DNA of 36,696 nt from assembly GCF_002776695.1 (NCBI RefSeq), contig NZ_LFJC01000003.1:3827036-3863731 (forward strand), written 5' to 3'. A program made the position numbers and the translations under genes. This DNA is from Bradyrhizobium nitroreducens. Lineage in GTDB: Bacteria > Pseudomonadota > Alphaproteobacteria > Rhizobiales > Xanthobacteraceae. Below, piece by piece: positions 8,809 through 16,063 of this stretch (within the stretch, counting starts at the first letter, position 1; the number at the start of each line of letters is the position of its first letter). The notes below the pieces were generated by a model. It saw nothing but the letters and a program-made list of their open reading frames with translations. It did no database searches and was not told the origin of the DNA.

Positions 8809-10053
8809 ATGAACTTCGACGATACCCCGCAGGAAGCCGAGTTCCGTGCCACCGCCCGCGCCTGGATCAGCGCCAATGCGCCCAAGCAGTACGAGGAGGA
8901 GCTGCGCAAATCCTCGCTCGGGCGCACGGTGCTGAAGAACGCCAATATCCTCGAGGTGGCAAAGGCCTGGCAGAAGAAGAAGGCCGATGCCGGCTGGGCC
9001 TGCCTGCACTGGCCGAAAGAATATGGCGGCCGCGGCTCGTCGCCGATCGAGCGCGTGATCTGGTCGCAGGAAGAAGGTCCGTTCGGCCAGCTGTCCCGCA
9101 TGTTCATCATCGGCCACGGCATGTGCGGGCCGACGATGATGGCGTTCGCGCGTGAGGAGCATAAGCGCACCTACCTGCCGCCGCTCGCTTCCGGCGAGAA
9201 GGTCTGGTGCCAGCTGTTCTCCGAACCGGCGGGCGGCTCGGACGTTGCGGGTCTGCGCACCCGTGCCGAGAAGGACGGCGACGACTGGGTCATCAACGGT
9301 CAGAAGATCTGGACTTCGGGCGCGCATTATTCCGACTACGGCATTCTGCTCACGCGCACCGATCCGACCGTGCCCAAGCACAAGGGCCTCACCATGTTCT
9401 TCCTGGACATGAAGAGCCCGGGCGTCGAGGTGCGGCCGATCAAGCAGGCGAGCGGCGCCTCGGACTTCAACGAGGTCTATTTCACCAATGTCAGGATTCC
9501 CGACCATCAGCGCCTCGGCGAGGTCGGCGACGGCTGGAACGTGTCGCTGACCACGCTGATGAACGAGCGCAGCGCGATCGGTGCGGCCGTCTCGACCGGC
9601 TTCCCTGAATTGTTCGAGTATTGCTCCAGCCTGATGCTCGACGACGGCCCGGCGATCGAGGATCGGGCGGTGCGCTCGAAGCTCGCCAATTGGGCGGTGA
9701 AGGCGAGCGGGCTGAAATACACCAGCATGCGCGCGATCTCGGCGCTGTCGAAGGGCGAGCGGCCGGGGCCGGAAAACTCCATCGGCAAGCTGGTCGCGGG
9801 CTCGATGATTCAGGACGTCGCGACTTACGCGCTGGACCTGCAGGGCGCGAGTGGCGTGGTCAGCGGCGAGGATGGTGAGCTGGCCGGCCGTTTCCAGGCC
9901 ATGCTGCTGCGCGCGCCCGGCACGCGCGTCGAAGGCGGCACCGACGAGATCATGCGCAACATCATCGCCGAGCGGGTGCTGGGCCTGCCCGGCGACATCA
10001 GGGTCGACAAGGACGTGCCGTTCAACAAGATCCCGACGAAGGGAAGAAATTAG
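8809..10053 (+). CDS. Acyl-CoA dehydrogenase, catalytic type (tandem copy A)
   Basis: The 414-residue flavoprotein oxidises acyl-CoA to 2-enoyl-CoA. It shows the FAD/substrate segments WCQLFSEPAGGSDVAGLRTRA and GQKIWTSGAHYSDYG, and the C-terminal motif GGTDEIMRNIIAERVLGLP. The C-terminal catalytic position holds Gly rather than Glu. Glu253 in TTLMNERSAIG aligns with the helix glutamate used by isovaleryl-CoA-dehydrogenase-type enzymes, so it is probably the base. It is closely similar, with equal length, to the next gene. AGAGG precedes the start. Two related dehydrogenases behind a likely inactive one suggest heteromers or split chain-length roles. Confidence 0.92.
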   Translation: MNFDDTPQEAEFRATARAWISANAPKQYEEELRKSSLGRTVLKNANILEVAKAWQKKKADAGWACLHWPKEYGGRGSSPIERVIWSQEEGPFGQLSRMFIIGHGMCGPTMMAFAREEHKRTYLPPLASGEKVWCQLFSEPAGGSDVAGLRTRAEKDGDDWVINGQKIWTSGAHYSDYGILLTRTDPTVPKHKGLTMFFLDMKSPGVEVRPIKQASGASDFNEVYFTNVRIPDHQRLGEVGDGWNVSLTTLMNERSAIGAAVSTGFPELFEYCSSLMLDDGPAIEDRAVRSKLANWAVKASGLKYTSMRAISALSKGERPGPENSIGKLVAGSMIQDVATYALDLQGASGVVSGEDGELAGRFQAMLLRAPGTRVEGGTDEIMRNIIAERVLGLPGDIRVDKDVPFNKIPTKGRN

Positions 10054-10054
10054 C

Positions 10055-10152
10055 CGTCATTCCGGGGCGATGCGAAGCATCGAACCCGGAATCTCGAGAT
10101 GAGTCACTAACCTCTAGATTCCGGGTTCGCCCTTCGGGCGCCCCGGAATGAC
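10055..10152. repeat. Dispersed intergenic palindrome, copy 3
   Basis: Outer arms 10055-10068 and 10139-10152 pair as GTCATTCCGGGGCG and its complement. Inner arms 10081-10094 and 10116-10129 are perfect over 14 bp (CGAACCCGGAATCT). It is the closest relative of copy 2. Each lies immediately after a dehydrogenase stop codon. Confidence 0.85.
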
Positions 10153-10170
10153 AGAAAGAAAGAGGCCGCC

Positions 10171-11415
10171 ATGAATTTCGACGACACCCCGCAGGAAGCC
10201 GCATTCCGCGAGACCGCGCGCAAGTGGATCGACGCCAATGCGCCAAAGGAGTTCGAGGAGGAGCTTTCGAAATCCTCGCTCGGGCGCATCCGGCTCGCCA
10301 AGCACGACATGGTCGAGGTCGGCAAGGCCTGGCAGAAGAAGAAGGCGGAGGGCAACTGGGCCTGCCTGCACTGGCCGAAGGAATATGGCGGCCGCGGCGC
10401 GACGCCGATCGAGAAGGTGATCTGGCAGCAGGAAGAGGGCGTCTACGGCAAGCTGACGCAGCCGTTCCAGATCGGCGAGGGCATGTGCGGCCCGACCGTG
10501 ATGGCGTTCGGCAGCGAGGAGGCCAAGCGCCGCTATCTGCCCAAGCTCGCCTCGGGCGAGGAGATCTGGTGCCAGCTGTTCTCCGAGCCGTCGGCCGGCT
10601 CCGACGTTGCGGGCCTGCGCACCCGCGCCGAGAAGAAGGGCGACAATTGGGTCGTCAACGGCCAGAAGATCTGGACCTCGGGCGCGCATTATTCCGACTA
10701 TGGCCTTCTGATCGCGCGCACCGATCCGAACGTGCCCAAGCACAAGGGTCTCACCATGTTCTTCCTGGACATGAAGAGCCCTGGTGTCGAGGTGCGGCCG
10801 ATCAGGCAGGCCAACGGCATGCAGGAATTCAACGAGGTCTATTTCACCGACGTCGTGATCCCCGACAGCCAGCGGCTGGGCGCCGTCGGCGAGGGCTGGA
10901 GCGTGTCGCTGACCACGCTGATGAACGAGCGCATGTCGATCGGCGCGCGGCTTGCGACCGGCGTCCCTGAAATGTTCGAGTTCTGCTCCAATCTGATGCT
11001 GGAGGAGGGCCTTGCGATCGACGATCCCGCGGTGCGCTCGAAGCTGGCAAGCTGGGCGGCGAAGTCGAACGGGCTGAAATTCACCAGCTACCGCACCATC
11101 TCGGCGCTGTCGAAGGGCGAGCGGCCGGGACCGGAGAACTCGATCGGCAAGCTGGTGTCGGGCATGATGCTGCAGGACATCGCGACCTACGCCATGGACC
11201 TGCAGGGTGCGGCCGGTGTGCTCACCGGCAATGACGAGGAGACCGTTCAGGGTCAGTTCCAGCAGATGCTGCTGTCCTCGCCCTCAATGCGCATCGCCGG
11301 CGGCACCGACGAGATCCTGCGCAACATCATCGCCGAGCGCGTGCTCGGCCTGCCCGGCGACATCCGTGTCGACAAGGACGTGCCGTATAACAAGATCCCG
11401 ACCAAGGGCAGATGA
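10171..11415 (+). CDS. Acyl-CoA dehydrogenase, catalytic type (tandem copy B)
   Basis: The 414-residue protein is a close paralogue of the preceding gene. It opens with the same MNFDDTPQEA and keeps WACLHWPKEYGGRG, WCQLFSEPSAGSDVAGLRTRAE and GGTDEILRNIIAERVLGLPG. The probable catalytic Glu253 lies in TTLMNERMSIG. Differences cluster in residues 42-60, 90-105 and 250-290, which line or border the substrate side in this fold. This suggests a duplicated enzyme with changed substrate range rather than simple redundancy. The ribosome site is AGAGG. The gene probably belongs to the same transcript as its neighbours, unless the palindromes end transcription. Confidence 0.92.
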   Translation: MNFDDTPQEAAFRETARKWIDANAPKEFEEELSKSSLGRIRLAKHDMVEVGKAWQKKKAEGNWACLHWPKEYGGRGATPIEKVIWQQEEGVYGKLTQPFQIGEGMCGPTVMAFGSEEAKRRYLPKLASGEEIWCQLFSEPSAGSDVAGLRTRAEKKGDNWVVNGQKIWTSGAHYSDYGLLIARTDPNVPKHKGLTMFFLDMKSPGVEVRPIRQANGMQEFNEVYFTDVVIPDSQRLGAVGEGWSVSLTTLMNERMSIGARLATGVPEMFEFCSNLMLEEGLAIDDPAVRSKLASWAAKSNGLKFTSYRTISALSKGERPGPENSIGKLVSGMMLQDIATYAMDLQGAAGVLTGNDEETVQGQFQQMLLSSPSMRIAGGTDEILRNIIAERVLGLPGDIRVDKDVPYNKIPTKGR

Positions 11416-11424
11416 AAGACTCTT

Positions 11425-11518
11425 GTGTCCCGGACGCGCGGAGCGCGAGCCGGGACCCAGGAGCCATGGGCCCCGGCTCTGCGCCGCATCACTTCGTGCT
11501 GCGTCGCGTCCGGGGCAC
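11425..11518. repeat. Intergenic palindrome of a second sequence type
   Basis: Outer arms 11425-11438 and 11505-11518 pair at 13 of 14 positions (GTGTCCCGGACGCG). Inner GC-rich segments add further pairing. The sequence differs from copies 1-3 but occupies the same kind of gap, here between the dehydrogenase and nitroreductase genes. Confidence 0.75.
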
Positions 11519-11534
11519 GAAAGCGAGCTAAGCA

Positions 11535-12233
11535 ATGGACGCAAAAGTGAATCAAAACGATCGCATCGGTGTGCTCGAAGAGCTGCTCAACGAGCGCTAT
11601 TCCGTCCGCGCCTTCCTGCCGAAGCAGGTCGACCGCGCGACCATCGAGCACGTGCTGACCACGGCGCAGCGCACCGCGTCCTGGTGCAACAGCCAGCCCT
11701 GGCAGGTCGTCATCGCCAGCGGCGAAGCCAAGGAGCGCTTCCGCAAGGCGATCTACAAGGAAGCATCAGGCGGCCTCGGTGACGATTACGATTTCACCCC
11801 GCCGCGCGAATATGTCGGCGTCTATCTCGAACGCCGCCGCGAAAGCGGTTTTCAGCTCTACAACACGCTCGGCATCGCCCGCGGTGACAAGATGGCGTAC
11901 GCCAAGCAGGCGCTGGAGAACTACAATTTCTTTGGCGCGCCGCATGTCGCCATCATCCACACCAACGAGCCGCTCGGCATCTACGGTGCGATCGATTGCG
12001 GCGCCTATGTCGGCAATTTCATGCTGGCGGCGCAGGCGCTCGGGCTCGGCACGATCCCGCAGGCCGCGCTCGCGCGCCACTCCGGCCTGATCCGCCGCCA
12101 CTTCAACCTGCCCGAGGATCGCCGCGTCGTCTGCGGCATCTCGTTCGGCTATGCCGACCACGCCCACACGGTCAACAGCTACCGCACCTCGCGTGCGAGC
12201 GTGGCTGACACCGTGACCTTCGTGGACGAGTGA
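11535..12233 (+). CDS. Nitroreductase family flavoprotein
   Basis: The 232-residue protein belongs to the FMN-dependent nitroreductase fold. The N-terminal pattern LLNERYSVRAFLPKQVDR and the FMN-contact segment TASWCNSQPWQ, near residue 48, are typical. The C-terminal half has GAYVGNFMLAAQALGLGT and ends in the family's usual GYAD segment. Such enzymes use NAD(P)H to reduce nitro, quinone or enoyl/enone substrates. It closes the plus-strand catabolic run and could reduce or oxidise a pathway intermediate, though it may be unrelated. No strong Shine-Dalgarno is visible before its start. Confidence 0.85.
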   Translation: MDAKVNQNDRIGVLEELLNERYSVRAFLPKQVDRATIEHVLTTAQRTASWCNSQPWQVVIASGEAKERFRKAIYKEASGGLGDDYDFTPPREYVGVYLERRRESGFQLYNTLGIARGDKMAYAKQALENYNFFGAPHVAIIHTNEPLGIYGAIDCGAYVGNFMLAAQALGLGTIPQAALARHSGLIRRHFNLPEDRRVVCGISFGYADHAHTVNSYRTSRASVADTVTFVDE

Positions 12234-12253
12234 TCGAGGACGCAGTCCGTCTT

Positions 12254-12302
12254 GAGGCAGGCGAAGACGGCCGTGGAAACGGCCGCCTTCATCCTTGCCT
12301 CA
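12254..12302. terminator. Hairpin between convergent genes
   Basis: The core hairpin has a 7-bp stem, CGGCCGT (12268-12274) with ACGGCCG (12279-12285) and a GGAA loop. It is flanked by a longer imperfect stem (GAGGCA...TGCCTC). It lies in the 88-nt gap between the convergent nitroreductase and ecfG genes. There is no T run on either strand, so the terminator call is tentative. Confidence 0.45.
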
Positions 12303-12321
12303 ATTCGCTTGACGCCGGCTG

Positions 12322-12870
12322 TCAGCCGCCGCTGCCGCCGATCACGGCCCGAACGGTCTCGTCCGGGCCGAAATCCTCGGCGCCATCGACATAGAGCAAC
12401 GCGGCAAGCTTCGAGCGCGCGCGGTTCACGCGGCTCTTGATCGTGCCGACGGCGCAGCCGCAGATCGAGGCGGCGTCCTCGTAGGAGAAGCCGGAGGCGC
12501 CGACCAGGATCAGCGCTTCACGCTGATCCTGCGGAAGCTTTTCGAGCGCCGTGCGGAATTCCTCGAACTCGAGATGCGCGTTCTGCGACGGCTGTGTCTT
12601 CAGCGTCTTGGCGTAATTGCCCTCGGCGTCCTCGACCTCGCGCCGCCGCTTGCGATAGTCGGAGCGAAACAGGTTGCGCAGGATCGTGAACAGCCACGCC
12701 GGAAGATTGGAGCCGGGCTGGAACGAGTCGATGTTGGCGAGTGCGCGGAGCAGTGTCTCCTGCACCAAATCGTCGGCGCGGTCCGCATTGCCGCTGAGCG
12801 AAATGGCGAACGCGCGCAAGCTCGGCACGGCCGCCAGGATGTCGTCACGCAGGGAGTCCGTGAGAGGCAT
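12322..12870 (-). CDS. ecfG: General stress ECF sigma factor EcfG
   Basis: The 182-residue protein is an extracytoplasmic-function sigma factor. Region 2 spans about residues 15-80 (DDLVQETLLRALANIDSF, AWLFTILRNLFRSDYRKRR). Region 4 covers about 110-165 (LPQDQREALILVGASGFSYE and CAVGTIKSRVNRARSKL). The type and its neighbours nepR and phyR identify it as EcfG, which directs RNA polymerase to general stress promoters in alphaproteobacteria. Its ATG overlaps the nepR stop codon (TAATG), so the two are translationally coupled and made in a fixed ratio. In unstressed cells NepR holds it inactive. Confidence 0.93.
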   Translation of the reverse strand: MPLTDSLRDDILAAVPSLRAFAISLSGNADRADDLVQETLLRALANIDSFQPGSNLPAWLFTILRNLFRSDYRKRRREVEDAEGNYAKTLKTQPSQNAHLEFEEFRTALEKLPQDQREALILVGASGFSYEDAASICGCAVGTIKSRVNRARSKLAALLYVDGAEDFGPDETVRAVIGGSGG

Positions 12871-13103
12871 TAATCCCTCCCATTGTTGTTGTCGTTGGAT
12901 CCGCCCTCATCGCCCAATTGGGGGGCTGCCCCCGGCGCATCAAGCTTCTTGATCAGTTCGGCGAACCGATCTGGAACCCCCTGTCGTACGACATCGTCGT
13001 ACATGGCGCGCAACTGATGGCCGATCCGGGATTGAATCTCCGGAGTGAGCCCTCCCTTGCCGGGGGTCGTGCTTCTGCTGGCTTGAGACTTGAGATCTTT
13101 CAT
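12870..13103 (-). CDS. nepR: Anti-sigma factor NepR
   Basis: The 77-residue protein contains the NepR core LTPEIQSRIGHQLRAMYDDV followed by VPDRFAELIKKLD. These are the two helices that clamp EcfG and also bind phosphorylated PhyR. The N-terminal part is disordered (Ser/Thr/Gly-rich) and the tail ends in Asn/Asp repeats. I chose the ATG at 13103, which has AGG just upstream. A GTG four codons upstream with GGGG before it is an alternative, and a much longer in-frame start is unlikely for this family. The gene overlaps ecfG by one base and is divergent from phyR. Confidence 0.9.
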   Translation of the reverse strand: MKDLKSQASRSTTPGKGGLTPEIQSRIGHQLRAMYDDVVRQGVPDRFAELIKKLDAPGAAPQLGDEGGSNDNNNGRD

Positions 13104-13201
13104 GACCTGTTCCACGTTTCCCCGAGTTAAGTGACTGTAAATTCGAGAAGTTTTCTCAACCGGGAGCCGTTCCCTGGATAGGCACAATTCCAGGTTCGAC
13201 A

Positions 13202-13244
13202 AAAAGTTCCCGGGCGGGGGGAACTTTTCTTAGGCTCAGGCGTA
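13202..13244 (+). promoter_or_regulatory. EcfG-type promoter inside a perfect inverted repeat
   Basis: GGAAC at 13220-13224, a 16-nt spacer and CGTA at 13241-13244 match the EcfG consensus GGAAC-N16/17-CGTT with one mismatch. The promoter points at phyR, 80 nt before its start. The minus-10-like element ends 43 nt after the repeat begins. The GGAAC lies in a perfect 10-bp inverted repeat (AAAAGTTCCC 13202-13211, GGGAACTTTT 13219-13228), so a mirror GGAAC faces nepR. I found no good CGTT partner for that one. Confidence 0.55.
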
Positions 13245-13324
13245 ATCAACCCCAGCAGGGGAACCCGGGCCCCCCGCGTAACGCCCTGGACCTTGAGGTC
13301 GGCCCGAAGATGAATGGAGTGGGG

Positions 13325-14131
13325 ATGTCCCGTTCGCAGCTCGTTGCTGAACACTTGCCGTTGTTGCGCCGGTATGCGCGCGCCCTGACGGGCAGCCAGG
13401 CCTCCGGCGACGCCTATGTCGCAGCCATGTTGGAAGCCATGCTGGGAGATCCGTCGGTGCTCGATGAGAGCCATGGGCCGCGCGCCGGCCTGTTCCGGCT
13501 GTTCACCCAGATCTGGAATTCGGTCTCGGTCAACGACGATTCGGAGGTGGCGACCCTGCCGATGCCGCCCGAGCGGCGGCTGTCGAACATCACGCCGCTG
13601 CCGCGGCAGGCCTTCCTGCTGCTGTCGCTGGAAGGGTTCTCGGAAGAGGAGGTCGGCTACATCCTCGGCACCGACGTCGCCGAGACGCGGCGGCTGGCGG
13701 ATGCCGCCGGGCGCGAGATGGCGGCCGAGATCGCCACCGACGTGCTGATCATCGAGGACGAGACCTTCATCGCCATGGACCTCGAGAGCCTGGTGAAGAA
13801 TCTCGGCCACAATGTCGTCGGCGTCGCGCGCACCCACGCCGATGCGGTGGCACTGGCCAAGAACAAGCGGCCCGGCCTGATCCTCGCCGACATCCAGCTC
13901 GCCGACGGCTCGTCGGGTCTGGACGCCGTCAACGAGCTGCTGCGCACCTTCGAGGTGCCGGTGGTGTTCATCACCGCCTACCCGGAGCGCTTCCTGACCG
14001 GCGAGCGCCCGGAGCCGGCTTTCCTGATCTCAAAGCCGTTCCAGCCTGCAATGGTCTCGGCGGTGGCGAGCCAGGCCCTGTTCTTCCAGCGCAACTCCCG
14101 CAACCGCACGCCGAAGGCGCCGGCGGCTTAA
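13325..14131 (+). CDS. phyR: Response regulator PhyR (anti-anti-sigma factor)
   Basis: The 268-residue protein has an N-terminal sigma-factor-like domain (residues about 1-130, opening MSRSQLVAEHLPLLRRYARA) and a C-terminal receiver domain (about 138-258). The receiver has the acidic pair Glu144/Asp145, phosphoacceptor Asp189 in LILADIQLADG, Thr217 and Lys237 (ISKPF). When phosphorylated, PhyR exposes its sigma-like domain, binds NepR and frees EcfG. I chose ATG 13325 because GGAG lies 5-9 nt upstream and the family begins at this residue. The in-frame ATG at 13310 is a weaker alternative. No cognate histidine kinase is encoded nearby. Confidence 0.94.
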   Translation: MSRSQLVAEHLPLLRRYARALTGSQASGDAYVAAMLEAMLGDPSVLDESHGPRAGLFRLFTQIWNSVSVNDDSEVATLPMPPERRLSNITPLPRQAFLLLSLEGFSEEEVGYILGTDVAETRRLADAAGREMAAEIATDVLIIEDETFIAMDLESLVKNLGHNVVGVARTHADAVALAKNKRPGLILADIQLADGSSGLDAVNELLRTFEVPVVFITAYPERFLTGERPEPAFLISKPFQPAMVSAVASQALFFQRNSRNRTPKAPAA

Positions 14132-14155
14132 GGAAGCCTTCATCGGAAAGCAAGA

Positions 14156-14183
14156 CGGCGCGTCGTAAGGCGCGCCGCTTTTT
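14156..14183 (+). terminator. Rho-independent terminator after phyR
   Basis: A 7-bp stem, CGGCGCG (14156-14162) and CGCGCCG (14171-14177), closes an 8-nt loop and is followed one base later by five T residues (14179-14183). It lies 25 nt after the phyR stop. The converging gene ends at 14205. Confidence 0.75.
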
Positions 14184-14204
14184 GTTGCCGAGCGATGCTC
14201 CGCC

Positions 14205-15056
14205 TCAGCAGCCGCGGCAGATGCTACGCATCATGGAGTTCAGTTTGGCATCATCTGGCCCCGGGGACTTTGGACTGAGCTTGGCCTGCTCCTCGACCCA
14301 GGATTGGAGAAATTTTTCTCGTTCCGGTGACGGCGGAGCTGGCTTGGGCAGAATTCCGTCGAAAGCCATGAGGATGGTTACCCTCTGTAGATCGTCCTTC
14401 GCCTCAGCGGGTGGCTTCGGGAAGGGCGCGGACCGCTCGACCATGGCTAGCGCCGCCGCGTCCAGCGGCGCGAAGCCCGTGCTTTCCACCAGGGCGTTTG
14501 AAATCAACTTGCCCGAACGGTCGACCACGAATGTGACGCCGGCATCGGCCCTTTGACCTATCGCATTTGAGGGAAATACCCTGTTGCGCCAGACGTGCTC
14601 GGAGACCACCTTGCGCCAGGCGGCCATCGCGTCGGACGCCGTGGAGCCGGAAGCCGGCATGCTCAGCACCAGCCCGTCGGTCGGCACCCGAAATTGTCGG
14701 CCGCTGAAGACAATCGGGACCACGAAAGAGAATGTCTCTTCCTTCAGCTCCGAAGGCGGCTGTGGAAAGGGCTGGGCGCGGGCGACGATGTCCAGCGCGG
14801 CATCGTCGAGCAGTCGCGAGCCAGTGCTCGCAGCCAGTGCCCGCGAGACCAATTTGCCGTACCGATCGATGACGAAGCCAACCCTGGCCTCACCGGTTTG
14901 CGCCAGTGCCTGGGCCGGGAACAGCCTGCTCTTGGCGATGTGTGCTGACAGTTTCGCCTTCCAAGCTTGGGCACTTTCGCTCTGCGCATCTGTCTGCGCG
15001 TGGCAAGGGAAAGCAGCCAACAATGCGAGAAGCGCGGCCAACAAGAGAAGTTTCAT
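14205..15056 (-). CDS. Secreted protein with two TonB C-terminal domains
   Basis: The 283-residue protein starts with a clear signal peptide (MKLLLLAALLALLAAFPCHA, cleavage after residue 20). It contains two tandem copies of the TonB C-terminal fold at about residues 32-119 and 147-232. Each copy reads AW-...-H...R-FP...A-...-G-V-FV-DR-GK-L-S-AL--STG--LD-AAL-...-PFP-PP. Classical TonB has one such domain and an uncleaved membrane anchor with a proline-rich spacer. Neither the anchor nor the spacer is present, so this is a periplasmic protein. The tail ends CRGC. I chose the start at the signal peptide, since the upstream extension has no such character. Function unknown, possibly peptidoglycan or receptor binding. 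Confidence 0.85.
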   Translation of the reverse strand: MKLLLLAALLALLAAFPCHAQTDAQSESAQAWKAKLSAHIAKSRLFPAQALAQTGEARVGFVIDRYGKLVSRALAASTGSRLLDDAALDIVARAQPFPQPPSELKEETFSFVVPIVFSGRQFRVPTDGLVLSMPASGSTASDAMAAWRKVVSEHVWRNRVFPSNAIGQRADAGVTFVVDRSGKLISNALVESTGFAPLDAAALAMVERSAPFPKPPAEAKDDLQRVTILMAFDGILPKPAPPSPEREKFLQSWVEEQAKLSPKSPGPDDAKLNSMMRSICRGC

Positions 15057-15248
15057 CTGCATCAACGCGCATACTAGTCCCGGTCTGGTTGATTGCAAGG
15101 CTCGGTGCTCGCGTCGCGGTTGCTTCGATGTGGGCAATTCGCGGGGCCGTGCAGCATCATCCCCCGCTTGACGCCAACCTCATTGCCCCGTTGATATTTC
15201 GGGCCGATGACATTCATCGCAGCCCCACGCCTCCGGGAGAAACGCACC

Positions 15249-15860
15249 ATGGACCAGCAACTGCTCGACCGCCTTGCCATCCGCGACCTCGTCGAGAACT
15301 GGGCGGTCTGGCGCGATGCCGGTGACTGGGAGCGCTTTGCCACGGTCTGGCACGAGGAAGGCTGGATGTCCGCGACCTGGTTTCAGGGGCCGGCGCGGGA
15401 TTTCATGCGCGTCAGCCAGGAGGGGTTTGCCAAAGGTGTACGCATCCTGCATTTCCTCGGCGGCACCAGCATCGATCTCGCGGAGAAGCGGGCCATCGCC
15501 CAGACCAAGATGACGATCTCGCAGCGCGCCCTCGTGCACGACGTGCTCTGCGACGTCGTCTGCACCGGACGCTTCTACGACTTCCTGGAGAAGCGGCAGG
15601 ACCAATCAGGAATCGGAAAATGGGGCATCGTCCGCCGCCAGCCGATCTACGAGAAGGACCGGATCGATCCGGTCGATCCCGCAGCCAAGCTTCAGCTCGA
15701 CCAGAAAGCGCTCGCCGCGCTGCCCGAGGGCTATCGTCATCTCGCCTACATGCAGGAGCTGATCGGCTACAAGGTCAAGCGCGATATGCCGGGCCTGATC
15801 GGGCCCGAGGTCGAGAAGCTCTATGGCGAAGGGCGGGACTGGCTGGCCGGGAAGAAGTGA
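15249..15860 (+). CDS. SnoaL/NTF2-like fold protein
   Basis: The 203-residue protein opens with LDRLAIRDLVENWAVWRDAGDWERFATVW, the characteristic first helices of SnoaL-like/NTF2-like proteins. The cone-shaped barrel strands follow, with conserved pieces GGTSIDL and AIAQTKMTISQRA. Members include polyketide cyclases, dehydratases, isomerases and subunits of ring-hydroxylating dioxygenases, but most are uncharacterised. The ATG at 15249 is preceded by GGGAG. It is a single gene, divergent from the TonB-domain gene, and the last gene before the integrase. It probably belongs to the resident chromosome rather than the island. Confidence 0.8.
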   Translation: MDQQLLDRLAIRDLVENWAVWRDAGDWERFATVWHEEGWMSATWFQGPARDFMRVSQEGFAKGVRILHFLGGTSIDLAEKRAIAQTKMTISQRALVHDVLCDVVCTGRFYDFLEKRQDQSGIGKWGIVRRQPIYEKDRIDPVDPAAKLQLDQKALAALPEGYRHLAYMQELIGYKVKRDMPGLIGPEVEKLYGEGRDWLAGKK

Positions 15861-16039
15861 GGCCCAGACAAAAGTAAGGCGCGACTGGCATCACCGCGTC
15901 AGTGGCGGAATTGCGCACATGCCCTCAATTGTCCGCTGATGGCTTCTAATACATTGTAATTTCTTCTATAATCGCTATATCGAAAATCCGCCGTTATTCA
16001 CGGGCGTTCGCCGCAATTCGCTGCAATCCGTGTTCAATG

Positions 16040-16063
16040 GTGGGGCGGACAGGTGGGGCGGAC
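16040..16063. repeat. Direct repeat immediately before the integrase start
   Basis: GTGGGGCGGAC occurs twice in tandem with a 13-nt period, at 16040-16050 and 16053-16063, directly abutting the chosen integrase ATG. It may serve the ribosome site or bind the integrase arm domain. Its role is not known. Confidence 0.7.

Noticed and set aside
7527..9507. Long minus-strand frames opposite the acyl-CoA dehydrogenases
   Set aside because: These are antisense frames of clear enzymes, running through the intergenic palindromes, with no domain seen.
15861..16063. tRNA or attL site upstream of the integrase
   Set aside because: No tRNA 3' end or T-loop pattern is visible, and no repeat of this stretch was recognised downstream in the window.
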